Part shown: positions 37,622 to 45,660 of the stretch, piece after piece
How the letters are laid out: every line of letters begins with the position of its first letter
Numbering within the stretch: the stretch's first letter is position 1
Origin: Larkinella knui
GTDB taxonomy: Bacteria; Bacteroidota; Bacteroidia; Cytophagales; Spirosomataceae
Direction: 5' to 3'
DNA length: 64,000 bases
Assembly (NCBI RefSeq): GCF_003858645.1
Contig: NZ_RQJP01000001.1
Span: 1,488,001-1,552,000 of the forward strand
Translations under genes and position numbers: made by a program
The notes under the pieces: generated by a model
Seen by the model: only the letters and a program-made list of their open reading frames with translations
What the model was told of the DNA's origin: nothing
The model's database searches: none

Positions 37622-38077
37622 CCTGGCCCAGAAAAAGATTTCTACATGCTATAAGCTGTCATCACGAAAGGCTACAAAGGAGAGAATCCTGTTGACAGCT
37701 ACCGGAAAAAGATGGTTAAAAATGGTCCTTTCTTGTCCTCTATTCCAGATGGTTTTCTTTAGCTGTACTACCTTCATCCAAACGGATAGTGGAATAAAAG
37801 GCTGTTAATTAATCCTGAATTATATATTGCAGTTATATTATATTTATTTGATACTATACGAAAAAAACCTAGTCAATTTGATTGGATTACTTGTTTATAG
37901 GCATATTATTTTGTTTATTATACTTCCAAATTCACCTCATTTCAGGCGTCCGTCTAGGGGCAAGTTTATTTGTATTAATTTAATAAAAACATTTTCAGTC
38001 CGTTCCATATAAGTAATTGAAAATGAGGTAATTAAATAAATTGAAATCAACTTTTACTTTAAATAAATTATTAAACT

Positions 38078-38896
38078 ATGCAGAGTATCCAGGTAATTGA
38101 AGAATGTTGGTCAGACCGCTCATTATTAACCAGTTCATTAACTCTTGAGACTATTCAAAAGGTGATCGCCGATCTTGATAGTGGTCAGTTACGCGTAGCC
38201 GAACCCGGTGGCGAAGGAGGGAAGTGGATCGTAAATGAGTGGGTCAAAAAAGCAATCTTACTTTATTTTATTTCCCAAACCATGCAGACTGAGGAAGTCG
38301 GCATTTTTGAGTTTCACGATAAAATTCCCCTGAAAAAAGACTACAAAAGCAGGGGGGTCCGGGTAGTTCCGCCAGCCGTTGCGCGGTATGGTTCGTACAT
38401 TGCCCCTGGAGCGATTCTTATGCCATCGTACGTCAATGTCGGCGCTTATGTGGACGAACGAACCATGGTCGATACGTGGGCCACAGTAGGCAGTTGTGCG
38501 CAGATTGGTAAGGACGTTCACCTGAGTGGGGGAGTAGGGATCGGTGGTGTTCTGGAGCCACCCCAGGCATCGCCCGTAATTGTTGAAGATGGTGCTTTTA
38601 TCGGCTCGCGCTGCATCGTGGTCGAAGGCGCCCACATTGGAAAAAGAGCCGTGCTTGGTGCCGGGGTAACCATCACCGGAAGCTCAAAAATTATTGATGT
38701 CACAGGCTCTTCACCAATCGAACATCGTGGGTATGTCCCCGATAATTCAGTAGTTATTCCCGGTAGCATTGCTAAAGAATTTGCAGCAGGCGTTTATCAC
38801 GTTCCCTGCGCACTCATCATTGGTCAGCGGAAAGAATCGACCGATTTAAAAACGTCTCTCAACGATGCGCTTCGTAGCAACAATGTAACGGTATAA
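38078..38896 (+). CDS. dapD: Tetrahydrodipicolinate N-succinyltransferase
   Basis: DapD succinylates tetrahydrodipicolinate in the lysine/diaminopimelate pathway. The 272-aa protein has the N-terminal helical domain and then the left-handed beta-helix hexapeptide repeats (GAYVDERTMVDTWATVGSCA, VIVEDGAFIGSRCIVVEGA). The family motif GVGIGGVLEPPQASP is intact. It is followed by an intrinsic terminator. Confidence 0.95.
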   Translation: MQSIQVIEECWSDRSLLTSSLTLETIQKVIADLDSGQLRVAEPGGEGGKWIVNEWVKKAILLYFISQTMQTEEVGIFEFHDKIPLKKDYKSRGVRVVPPAVARYGSYIAPGAILMPSYVNVGAYVDERTMVDTWATVGSCAQIGKDVHLSGGVGIGGVLEPPQASPVIVEDGAFIGSRCIVVEGAHIGKRAVLGAGVTITGSSKIIDVTGSSPIEHRGYVPDNSVVIPGSIAKEFAAGVYHVPCALIIGQRKESTDLKTSLNDALRSNNVTV

Positions 38897-38941
38897 CTCA
38901 ATATCCATTTGTAATAAACCGATTTACCACATACAATTTAC

Positions 38942-38974
38942 AAAGGCCAATTTTACATCTGTAAGTTGGCCTTT
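38942..38974 (+). terminator. Intrinsic terminator after dapD
   Basis: AAAGGCCAA (38942-38950) pairs with 38966-38974 (TTGGCCTTT), with an inner TTAC/GTAA stem and more T residues after. It separates dapD from the XRE regulator gene. Confidence 0.85.
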
Positions 38975-39050
38975 TTTGTGAATTTACAATTTACATACAT
39001 AAGTTTACTTTGTTAAATCATAAAATATTTACAAACGTGACCCTTATGCG

Positions 39051-39080
39051 TTGTTTTCTGATGTAAACCGTTTACTTTTG
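39051..39080 (+). promoter_or_regulatory. Consensus promoter of the XRE regulator gene
   Basis: TTG (39051-39053), 19-nt spacer, TACTTTTG (39073-39080), about 15 nt before the ATG. The operator palindrome overlaps the -7 box. Confidence 0.75.
39063..39075. promoter_or_regulatory. Palindromic operator GTAAAC-C-GTTTAC over the XRE promoter
   Basis: This 13-bp dyad overlaps the -7 box of the promoter. Eleven copies of TTTAC or GTAAA occur between 38923 and 39106, including one inside the first codons of the gene. Autorepression by the XRE protein is the simplest reading. Confidence 0.6.
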
Positions 39081-39095
39081 TAAAAACAGAAGACT

Positions 39096-39512
39096 ATGAA
39101 TGTAAATGACAAAATTAAACAGGTGTTGAAGGACAAGAACTTAACACCTTCCTATTTTGCTGATGAAATCGGCGTTCAGCGGTCGAGTATCTCCCACATC
39201 CTTTCAGGTCGAAACCGGCCCAGCTTTGACATCATTCAGAAAATCATTCGACGCTTCCCGGAGCTAGGTTACGATTGGATACTGGAAGATGAGCAACCTG
39301 AATACAATCAATTAACAAATGTAACCCAGCGCCCGATTGAGATTGCCCCCAGTTCTCCCCGGAAAGTTGCTCAACCCGAAATTCTGGATGAAAAGCCGCC
39401 TTATATAGCCCCGTCACAATCGTCTGTAGCAAAAAATAAAGAAGAAAAAACCATAGAGCGAATTCTCGTTTTCTATACCGATGGCACCTTTCGGGAGTAC
39501 TCTCCAGCCTGA
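39096..39512 (+). CDS. XRE family helix-turn-helix regulator
   Basis: The 138-aa protein has an N-terminal Cro/C1-type HTH (residues 6-60), with TPSYFADEIGVQRSSISHIL as the helix-turn-helix and SGRNRPSFDIIQKI following. The WILEDEQPEY segment ends the domain. The C-terminal part is Pro/Ser-rich and ends in a short strand-rich segment (RILVFYTDGTFREYSPA). The palindrome over its own promoter suggests autoregulation. The adjacent B12 operon has a separate promoter. Confidence 0.85.
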   Translation: MNVNDKIKQVLKDKNLTPSYFADEIGVQRSSISHILSGRNRPSFDIIQKIIRRFPELGYDWILEDEQPEYNQLTNVTQRPIEIAPSSPRKVAQPEILDEKPPYIAPSQSSVAKNKEEKTIERILVFYTDGTFREYSPA

Positions 39513-39516
39513 ATAA

Positions 39517-39547
39517 TTGGAGAATCATTATGAACGTAGTACATTTG
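39517..39547 (+). promoter_or_regulatory. Consensus promoter of the B12 operon
   Basis: TTG (39517-39519), 20-nt spacer, TACATTTG (39540-39547). The transcript would start just before the cobalamin riboswitch. Confidence 0.75.
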
Positions 39548-39550
39548 CCC

Positions 39551-39726
39551 AGCTAGGTGCCGCCTGACTTTATGTTCAGTGATGGCTTAATAGGGAAGTC
39601 GGTGCGAAACCGACGCTGTTCCCGCAACTGTAAACCCTTAGCAACTGATTTCCTCTTCGTGCCACTGTCCGGTTTTTGGGATGGGAAGGCTGAAATCAGT
39701 GGGTGAGCCAGGAGACCTGCCTAACA
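39551..39726 (+). promoter_or_regulatory. Cobalamin (B12) riboswitch
   Basis: The conserved core is present. AGGTGCC opens P1. The GGGAAGTCGGTGCGAAACCGAC and GTTCCCGCAACTGTAA segments form the central junction, and the B12 box AGCCAGGAGACCTGCC lies at 39706-39721. The 3' leader up to the btuB ATG at 39836 contains an 8-bp hairpin (39744-39751 with 39760-39767) that may serve as expression platform. Binding of adenosylcobalamin is expected to lower expression of the three genes downstream. The rest of 39513-39835 holds no gene. Confidence 0.93.
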
Positions 39727-39835
39727 AAAGCTAATTGGACTCTGTTTCTTTCGGGAGTAAAAGAAACCGGGTTTTACAGACCGCCCGTTCATGTCAGAAT
39801 GGAACGGTACTTTTGATTCATTTAATTGATTTCTT

Positions 39836-41755
39836 ATGCGGTGTAGAGACGGGGTTTTCCTGTCCTTACTGGTCGGTTCATTCTCTTTTGCGAACGGGCA
39901 AACCAGCGGTAGTGACCAACTGTTACCTTCCGTAACGATTCGGGGAACTACGCCCGAACGGTTTTCAGCCGGGCAAAAAACCCAGCGAATCGATTCGGTA
40001 ACGCTGGAACAATTTCGTTTTCAAACGCTGACGGATGTTCTAAGCTACACAACTCCCATTGCCTTCAAAGTATATGGTGCCGGCCAGTTGTCCACGGCAT
40101 CTTTTCGCGGAACATCCGCCAATCATACCGCCGTACTGTGGAATGGTATCAATATTAATCAACCGACGCTCGGGCAAACGGACTTTTCAACGATGCCCGT
40201 AGCGGGTTTCGATCAGCTGGCCGTTCAGTATGGCTCATCCGCCAGTTGCGTGGGCTCGGACGCCGTGGGGGGGAGCATCCTCCTGATGAGCAACCCGCGC
40301 TGGAAACAACCGGGTTTTTCAGCATCCGTCGGCCAGCAAGTGGCCAGTTTTCGAAATTTGGCTACCCATGTGGGTATCCGGTTTGTGAGTCCCGCCGGAA
40401 AAAAGTGGCAACTGGCGGGAAAATCGTTCCTCTACACGACCCATTCGAATAATGATTTTCCGTATCGGGAACGGGGTAATTATTTTGTAGAACGTTCGCT
40501 AACGAATCAGAAAGGATTTATTCAGGATTTGTATCTCCGGAATCAGAAAAATCAGCAGTTTTCGGTGAATGTATGGGTAACGGATAACGATCTGGTAGTA
40601 ACTCCGTATGATACGACCGTCCGCGAACGCACGCTTTCACAATCGTACCGGTTTTTGACGACCTACGAAACCAATAAACTGACCCTGCGACTGGGCTGGA
40701 TTCGAGATCGTATTGATTACGCCCGCGGCAATTTCAATACGCCCAGTCACTCAGAAACCGATCGACTAATCAGTCGAATTGAAAGGGAATTTACCCACAC
40801 CTATCATTCGGCACAATTATCCTTTCGGGTGGGCGGAGAATGGTCGCATTACCGAACGCAGGTGGATGGCTATGGCGATAAACCTATTCAGGAAGACCGG
40901 GCCGATCTGTATGCCTTGCTACGGATGCAATTTTCCCGGTGGCTGCTATCGGCAAATGTGCGTCAGGCTTTCGTTACCCGGTACGATCCGCCCCTGACAC
41001 CTTCTTTAGGAGCGGAGTTCCTGATCCTGAAAAACGCGAACAATAATCTGACCGCCAAAACATCCGCCGGACGCAGCTACCGGGTTCCGACCCTGAATGA
41101 GCGGTATTGGAAAGGGCTGGGCAATCCGAATATCCGACCAGAAAACGGTTTTAATCTGGAAGCCGGTTTATCAGCCCGGTGGTTTCTCCACGAAAAGCTT
41201 ACCCTCTCTGCCGAAGCAACGGCTTTCCGAAACCGCATCGACGACTGGTCGTACTGGAATCCCGAATCTGGCTACCGGGTCGAAAACCTTCAGCTGGTCG
41301 TGGCCCGCGGACTGGAATGGTCAGCATCGCTCCACCATGCCACCAACCACTGGCAGTGGGGTCTGACAGCCGGTTATGCCCTGACACGGTCGAGCCAGGA
41401 ACGGGTTTACAATGCCTACGCCCAGGACATTATCGGAAAGCAACTCGTTTACGTTCCCAAACATACCGGTCGGTTATCGGCTCATCTGGCTCGGGGAAAA
41501 AACCGGGTCACGGTGCAGACTCAGGCCAGTTCGCGCCGATTCATCACCTTTGACAATAGTCAGTACCTGCGCGGATACATGCTGACCAATGTGCTGCTCG
41601 AAACCCAGGTAAAACTCGGACCGGTGGAAAGCCGGATTCAGGGACAAGTCAATAACCTGTTTGATACCGTCTACCTCAACGTTAAACGCAACGCAATGCC
41701 GGGGCGCAATTTTGCCATTCAATTAATCTGTAATCTGAATACCAAAAAACAATGA
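39836..41755 (+). CDS. btuB: TonB-dependent vitamin B12 receptor (BtuB-like)
   Basis: The 639-aa protein has a signal peptide (MRCRDGVFLSLLVGSFSFAN), a TonB-box-like LLPSVTIRG near the mature N-terminus and a plug domain (FRGTSANHTAVLWNGININQ). A 22-strand type barrel follows and ends in FAIQLICNLN. The cobalamin riboswitch 100 nt upstream points to a corrinoid substrate. The stop overlaps the next start as ATGA, so the beta-propeller lipoprotein is translated in step. Confidence 0.9.
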   Translation: MRCRDGVFLSLLVGSFSFANGQTSGSDQLLPSVTIRGTTPERFSAGQKTQRIDSVTLEQFRFQTLTDVLSYTTPIAFKVYGAGQLSTASFRGTSANHTAVLWNGININQPTLGQTDFSTMPVAGFDQLAVQYGSSASCVGSDAVGGSILLMSNPRWKQPGFSASVGQQVASFRNLATHVGIRFVSPAGKKWQLAGKSFLYTTHSNNDFPYRERGNYFVERSLTNQKGFIQDLYLRNQKNQQFSVNVWVTDNDLVVTPYDTTVRERTLSQSYRFLTTYETNKLTLRLGWIRDRIDYARGNFNTPSHSETDRLISRIEREFTHTYHSAQLSFRVGGEWSHYRTQVDGYGDKPIQEDRADLYALLRMQFSRWLLSANVRQAFVTRYDPPLTPSLGAEFLILKNANNNLTAKTSAGRSYRVPTLNERYWKGLGNPNIRPENGFNLEAGLSARWFLHEKLTLSAEATAFRNRIDDWSYWNPESGYRVENLQLVVARGLEWSASLHHATNHWQWGLTAGYALTRSSQERVYNAYAQDIIGKQLVYVPKHTGRLSAHLARGKNRVTVQTQASSRRFITFDNSQYLRGYMLTNVLLETQVKLGPVESRIQGQVNNLFDTVYLNVKRNAMPGRNFAIQLICNLNTKKQ

Positions 41756-42870
41756 AAAAAACGACAACCGCATCGGCGGTCCGACTGAAACTGGCACTTG
41801 GTCTGCTGGTTGCCCTCAACTGGTCCTGTAACAATGACAAGGATGATCCACAGGCGTTACCCTACGGCTCGGGCGTTCTGGTGGTAAATGCGGGAAATTT
41901 CTCCGACAATAACGGTACGATTTCATTTTTGCCACCATCGGGTTCAACAGCCACCTACGATATTTTTAATCAGGTGAATCAACGTTCTTTAACGGGTAGT
42001 CTACAGGGCTATACCGAATCGGACGGCAAAGGAGTTTTACTGGTCGACAACACGACGGCGGGCCAGGATAAAGTAGAAATCGTGGACGCCAATACATTCA
42101 AATCACTGGCAACCTTGAAATCTCCGGAGATTGAAAACCCCCGGTCGGCGGTGCGGGTAGGCGCCAACAAAGTCTACGTCAGTTGCTGGGATGTGTCCGG
42201 TGATTATTCGAACGGCACATTTTATAAAGATCCCGGATATATTGCCGTCGTGGATTTAACGACCAATACCGTTATCAAAAAAATACCGGCGGTAAAAGGA
42301 GTGGAGTCGCTTCTGCTGGCAGGAACCGAAGTATTTGCCGGATCGGCGGGCGGGTCCACCAAACTAACCGTGATCGACGCGACCACCGATCAGGTAAAAA
42401 CCGGTATCGAAATTGGTGCTAATCCCAACCCTGTGGCCGTTGATGCCAACGGGAAACTCTGGGTTTATTCGTCGGGCGAGCTGGTACGAATCAATGTCCA
42501 AAGTAAAGCGATTGAAAACCGCCTTAAAATTGGTACCGATAAATCAAGATCACTGTCGAAATTCCAGCTGAGTTCAGACAAGCAGTACTTTTACTTCGTT
42601 AGCAGTTTCTACGGAAGTGCGGCCGAAAATTACAAGGAAAAAGGCGAGTTGTATCGCTTTTCAGTCAATGACACGAGCGTTCCGGCTACCACGCCGTTCA
42701 TTAAACGGTTATTCAGCGGATTGGCCGTCGAACCCACTTCGGGTGTAATCTATGGCGGTTTCACACCATCGTACAAACAGGCAGGCTACGTATTCCGTTA
42801 CCAGTCGAATGGAACCCTGATCGATTCGGTGAAAGCCGAAATTGCTCCATCAAGTTTCTATTTCAAATAA
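41752..42870 (+). CDS. Beta-propeller surface lipoprotein, BtuG-like
   Basis: The 372-aa protein has a lipoprotein signal (GLLVALNWSCNNDKDD, Cys about residue 25) and YncE/DUF5074-type propeller repeats such as IAVVDLTTNTVIKKIPAVKG and LTVIDATTDQVKTGIEIGAN. In Bacteroides, BtuG is a surface propeller lipoprotein that binds B12 very tightly and hands it to BtuB. The same gene order and coupling here support that role, but orthology is inferred from context and fold, not from aligned binding residues. Confidence 0.82.
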   Translation: MKKTTTASAVRLKLALGLLVALNWSCNNDKDDPQALPYGSGVLVVNAGNFSDNNGTISFLPPSGSTATYDIFNQVNQRSLTGSLQGYTESDGKGVLLVDNTTAGQDKVEIVDANTFKSLATLKSPEIENPRSAVRVGANKVYVSCWDVSGDYSNGTFYKDPGYIAVVDLTTNTVIKKIPAVKGVESLLLAGTEVFAGSAGGSTKLTVIDATTDQVKTGIEIGANPNPVAVDANGKLWVYSSGELVRINVQSKAIENRLKIGTDKSRSLSKFQLSSDKQYFYFVSSFYGSAAENYKEKGELYRFSVNDTSVPATTPFIKRLFSGLAVEPTSGVIYGGFTPSYKQAGYVFRYQSNGTLIDSVKAEIAPSSFYFK

Positions 42871-42954
42871 AAACCGACCGTCGGATTAGCTTTCCGTACG
42901 TTATCTTCCTGCCATTCACCAGACGATACGATCAACGTTTTGTAGGTACGTAAA

Positions 42955-43650
42955 ATGAAGAAAGCAGTTATCAGTTGGAGCGGGGGCAAAGATTCGGCCC
43001 TCGCTCTATTTTTTTGTCTTCAATCCGGTCACTATGAAATCGTCGGATTGCTCACCAATGTCAACGCGCATTACGGTCGGGTGAGCATGCACGGGGTGCG
43101 TACTGAACTCATCGAAGCCCAGGCCCGAGCCATCGGACTACCCATGCTGCCGCTTGAATTTCCGGGCGATGTTTCGATGGAACACTACAGTATCCTGATG
43201 AACCAACGCCTGGTTGAATTGAAAACGCAGGGAATTACCCACGTAATTTACGGCGATATTTTTCTGGAAGATCTTCGGCAATTCCGTGAACAGCAACTGA
43301 GCGAGGTTGGCCTGCAGGGCGTTTTTCCGCTGTGGAATCAGAATACGACCACGGTATTGGCGGGATTTATCGAATCCGGCTTTAAGGCGGTGATGGTTTG
43401 TATCAATGAAAATCGGCTACCGGAAAGCTGGGCTGGCCGCGAACTGGACGCTACGGTGCTGGTTGATCTGCCGCCGTCGGTCGATCCGTGTGGTGAAAAT
43501 GGTGAGTATCATTCGTTTGTGTATGACGGACCGATTTTCAAAAATCCGGTTTCATTTCATAAAGGTGAAACCGTTCGCCGGAGCTACGAACCCGCAAGCC
43601 AGTGGAATACTCAGTTCATCTTTCAGGATATTCACGCTGATGAATCCTGA
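42955..43650 (+). CDS. Dph6-like PP-loop ATP pyrophosphatase
   Basis: The 231-aa protein begins MKKAVISWSGGKDSALALFF, the SGGKDS PP-loop that binds ATP and activates a substrate by adenylation. GVRTELIEAQARAIG, YGDIFLEDLRQFRE and the C-terminal DPCGENGEYHSFVYDGP are shared with diphthine-ammonia ligases. Bacteria make no diphthamide, so the substrate must differ. Its place as third gene after a B12 riboswitch suggests a step in corrinoid processing, perhaps amidation, but this is not shown. Confidence 0.87.
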   Translation: MKKAVISWSGGKDSALALFFCLQSGHYEIVGLLTNVNAHYGRVSMHGVRTELIEAQARAIGLPMLPLEFPGDVSMEHYSILMNQRLVELKTQGITHVIYGDIFLEDLRQFREQQLSEVGLQGVFPLWNQNTTTVLAGFIESGFKAVMVCINENRLPESWAGRELDATVLVDLPPSVDPCGENGEYHSFVYDGPIFKNPVSFHKGETVRRSYEPASQWNTQFIFQDIHADES

Positions 43651-43684
43651 TTTCCTGGCATGATCCGACCTGATTACCTGCAAT

Positions 43685-43700
43685 TGTTCCACGTGAATCC
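43685..43700. other. parS-like site
   Basis: TGTTCCACGTGAATCC matches the bacterial ParB-binding site TGTTNCACGTGAAACA at 14 of 16 positions (the free N counted as a match), including the whole CACGTG core and left arm. It lies in non-coding DNA between the Dph6-like gene and a small membrane gene. Confidence 0.4.
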
Positions 43701-43832
43701 ATAAATCATTGATCGACACGTCCTCACCTAAATCCCTACTGGACAATAGCTTAGTTGATCTCTATCCAGTAGTACTTCAAATAAAATACTTGTTGTATAA
43801 TATATATTATGTTAACTAGACTTTTCAATATG

Positions 43833-44048
43833 CTAGGTTTCCTCTTCGATCGGCTCCGTTTTTGATCTCTCCAGGTTGGCACGGTTCGAACGGGTGTCGA
43901 GCTTCACGTACCAAAACGCCAAGGCACAATTGAGCAAAATACCGATCCCGATCGAGGTAACCCGGCCGAGTAAACTGTTGGTCATGATTGCCATAAAAGC
44001 CAGCCAGCCCCAAACGCCAATCATGGCAACGGTGATCAGTATCTTCAT
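43833..44048 (-). CDS. Small membrane protein with two helices
   Basis: From the ATG at 44048 the protein has 71 residues: MKILITVAMIGVWGWLAFMA (helix 1), a polar turn, then VTSIGIGILLNCALAFWYV (helix 2) and a charged tail ending IEEET. An ATG at 44060 is also possible; starts nearer 44072 fall against the terminator stem and are unlikely. It may be a genuine small envelope protein; no family is recognised. Confidence 0.5.
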   Translation of the reverse strand: MKILITVAMIGVWGWLAFMAIMTNSLLGRVTSIGIGILLNCALAFWYVKLDTRSNRANLERSKTEPIEEET

Positions 44049-44074
44049 AATTCTTACCATACTATACTTCATCA

Positions 44075-44112
44075 AAAAGCCCCGATCTGGCTTTCACAAG
44101 ATCGGGGCTTTT
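44075..44112 (-). terminator. Strong terminator after the TPR coiled-coil gene
   Basis: A perfect 14-bp stem (AAAAGCCCCGATCT at 44075-44088 with 44099-44112) has a 10-nt loop and, on the minus strand, ends in a T-run. It lies 40 bp past the stop of the TPR gene. Confidence 0.88.
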
Positions 44113-44152
44113 ATTGAAAATTAAAAAGACCGGTTTTTAAGCGGTATCCTTT

Positions 44153-45589
44153 TTATTTGCTTTCGATACAAGGCACTTTCTTTTCTTCAAACTGCTTCAG
44201 AATGTTTTGAAGATTAGTCAGGTTTTCGTTCAGATCGGTGTCCGTATCCTTCACTGATTTTGCTTTCTCGAAATACGGCAGCGCCTGCTTGAATTTTCCA
44301 CAAACCTGGCCTTCGATTTCTTTGCCCTTGGTTTGATAGTCTTTCATGTCCATCATCTCCAGTTGCTTCCGAATCTGTACGGCTTCGTTAAAATAAGCAG
44401 CACCCAGGTTGAAATTGGCGTCGAAGTTATTGCCATCTACGGCCAGGGCTTTGCTGTAATATTCTTTAACGGCGGCCCGGTCGCGTTCGATGTTCTTGGT
44501 CAATTCGGCAATTTTCTGCTCCTGATTTCCGGCGGCAGCCTGGGCTTGCGCCTGATCCTGCACATCTTTTTCCAATCCGGCGATTTTCGTCTTCGAGTCG
44601 GCAATCATCTGATTAACCCGGGCGAGCTGATTTTTCACATCGACATTCCTGGGCTCTTTCTTCGCCCGGGCGCTCAAGCGGGTTAACTCGTTCTGCGATT
44701 CTTTCAGCACCACCTTCTCGTCGGCCAGCTGCTTGGTAGCATTAGGTCCTTTCTTCGCGCTGGAAACCAGTTTCGAAAGTTCATCCGACTCCTTGCCCAC
44801 TCGGTTGTCATAAATAGTGGCCATCGTCAGCAGGTTATTCAGGTTGTTGGGATCTTTCGCAAGCAGCCCTTTCAGGTCAGTAATTGCGTCTTCCGTTTTC
44901 CCGGACGTCACCAGAATACTCACCTTTTGGTTGCTTAGGTCTTTGCTGTTCGGCAAGTTCGCAATTCCCTTGTCGATCGTTGCCAGTGCCTTTTCGATTT
45001 CCTTGTCCTGGTAATACAAACTCACCAGCGTCGTGTAAACCGAAACATCCTTACCCCCATTGGCAATATACCGCTCAAAATGAGCTTTGGCATCGCCTGG
45101 CTTATCGGTGTTCTGGGTAAAAATACCGGCATACAAAGCGGCTGTGGTATCCTTCGGATTGATTTCACCGGCCGTCGACATCAACCGGGCCGCATCCTTG
45201 AAATTCTTAGCCTGGTATTTGTAGATACCGGAGTTCATAAACGCCTGGAACATGGTCTGGCCTTTCATGGCTTCTTCAGCTTCTTTCGCCAATTTTCCGG
45301 GTCCGCCGGTTTTTTTATCCTTATCTAATTCGATCACTTTCTTGTAAGCGTCGAAGGCAACCGTTGCAGCGTTCGAATCCAGTTTAATGGCCTGCGTAGC
45401 AATGTTCTCGTACGTTTTAGCCCGATCCAACCAGGTCTTGGGTTTGACGTTGGCTTTCTCATCGGTGATTGCCTTGTCGCTTTTTTCTTTCTCGCTCTGG
45501 AAAGCTTTTTCGGTTAGAGCGTCTATGCCCTGGGCGTAGGCTCCTACTGATAAAAGTCCCGCCAGTAGAAAGAACGAGAATCGTTTCAT
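44153..45589 (-). CDS. Secreted TPR and coiled-coil protein
   Basis: The 478-aa protein has a signal peptide (MKRFSFFLLAGLLSVGAYAQ), TPR-like repeats in the first half (KFEKALATIDKGIANLP-type units) and a Lys/Glu/Gln-rich helical stretch at about residues 280-370 that should form a coiled coil. Further TPR-like units close the chain. It probably acts as a periplasmic scaffold. It lies 71 bp downstream of gyrA on the same strand, an order I recall from other Cytophagia, and ends in a strong terminator. Confidence 0.82.
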   Translation of the reverse strand: MKRFSFFLLAGLLSVGAYAQGIDALTEKAFQSEKEKSDKAITDEKANVKPKTWLDRAKTYENIATQAIKLDSNAATVAFDAYKKVIELDKDKKTGGPGKLAKEAEEAMKGQTMFQAFMNSGIYKYQAKNFKDAARLMSTAGEINPKDTTAALYAGIFTQNTDKPGDAKAHFERYIANGGKDVSVYTTLVSLYYQDKEIEKALATIDKGIANLPNSKDLSNQKVSILVTSGKTEDAITDLKGLLAKDPNNLNNLLTMATIYDNRVGKESDELSKLVSSAKKGPNATKQLADEKVVLKESQNELTRLSARAKKEPRNVDVKNQLARVNQMIADSKTKIAGLEKDVQDQAQAQAAAGNQEQKIAELTKNIERDRAAVKEYYSKALAVDGNNFDANFNLGAAYFNEAVQIRKQLEMMDMKDYQTKGKEIEGQVCGKFKQALPYFEKAKSVKDTDTDLNENLTNLQNILKQFEEKKVPCIESK

Positions 45590-45660
45590 ATGACTAAATT
45601 TTGTGGTTGAACGTTGTTTTTGATTTAATTTTGGAAAGTACTGAATAATTTATGGGAATA

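Noticed and set aside
37500-37808. 102-codon plus-strand frame starting with TTG
   Set aside because: Cys-rich, low-complexity translation with no recognised family and a non-ATG start in AT-rich DNA.
39808-39815. TACTTTTG inside the B12 leader as a second btuB promoter
   Set aside because: No TTG at the right distance upstream, and it would bypass the riboswitch; probably chance.
43797-43810. Perfect palindrome ATAATATATATTAT
   Set aside because: Pure AT sequence with high chance expectation and no associated regulator.
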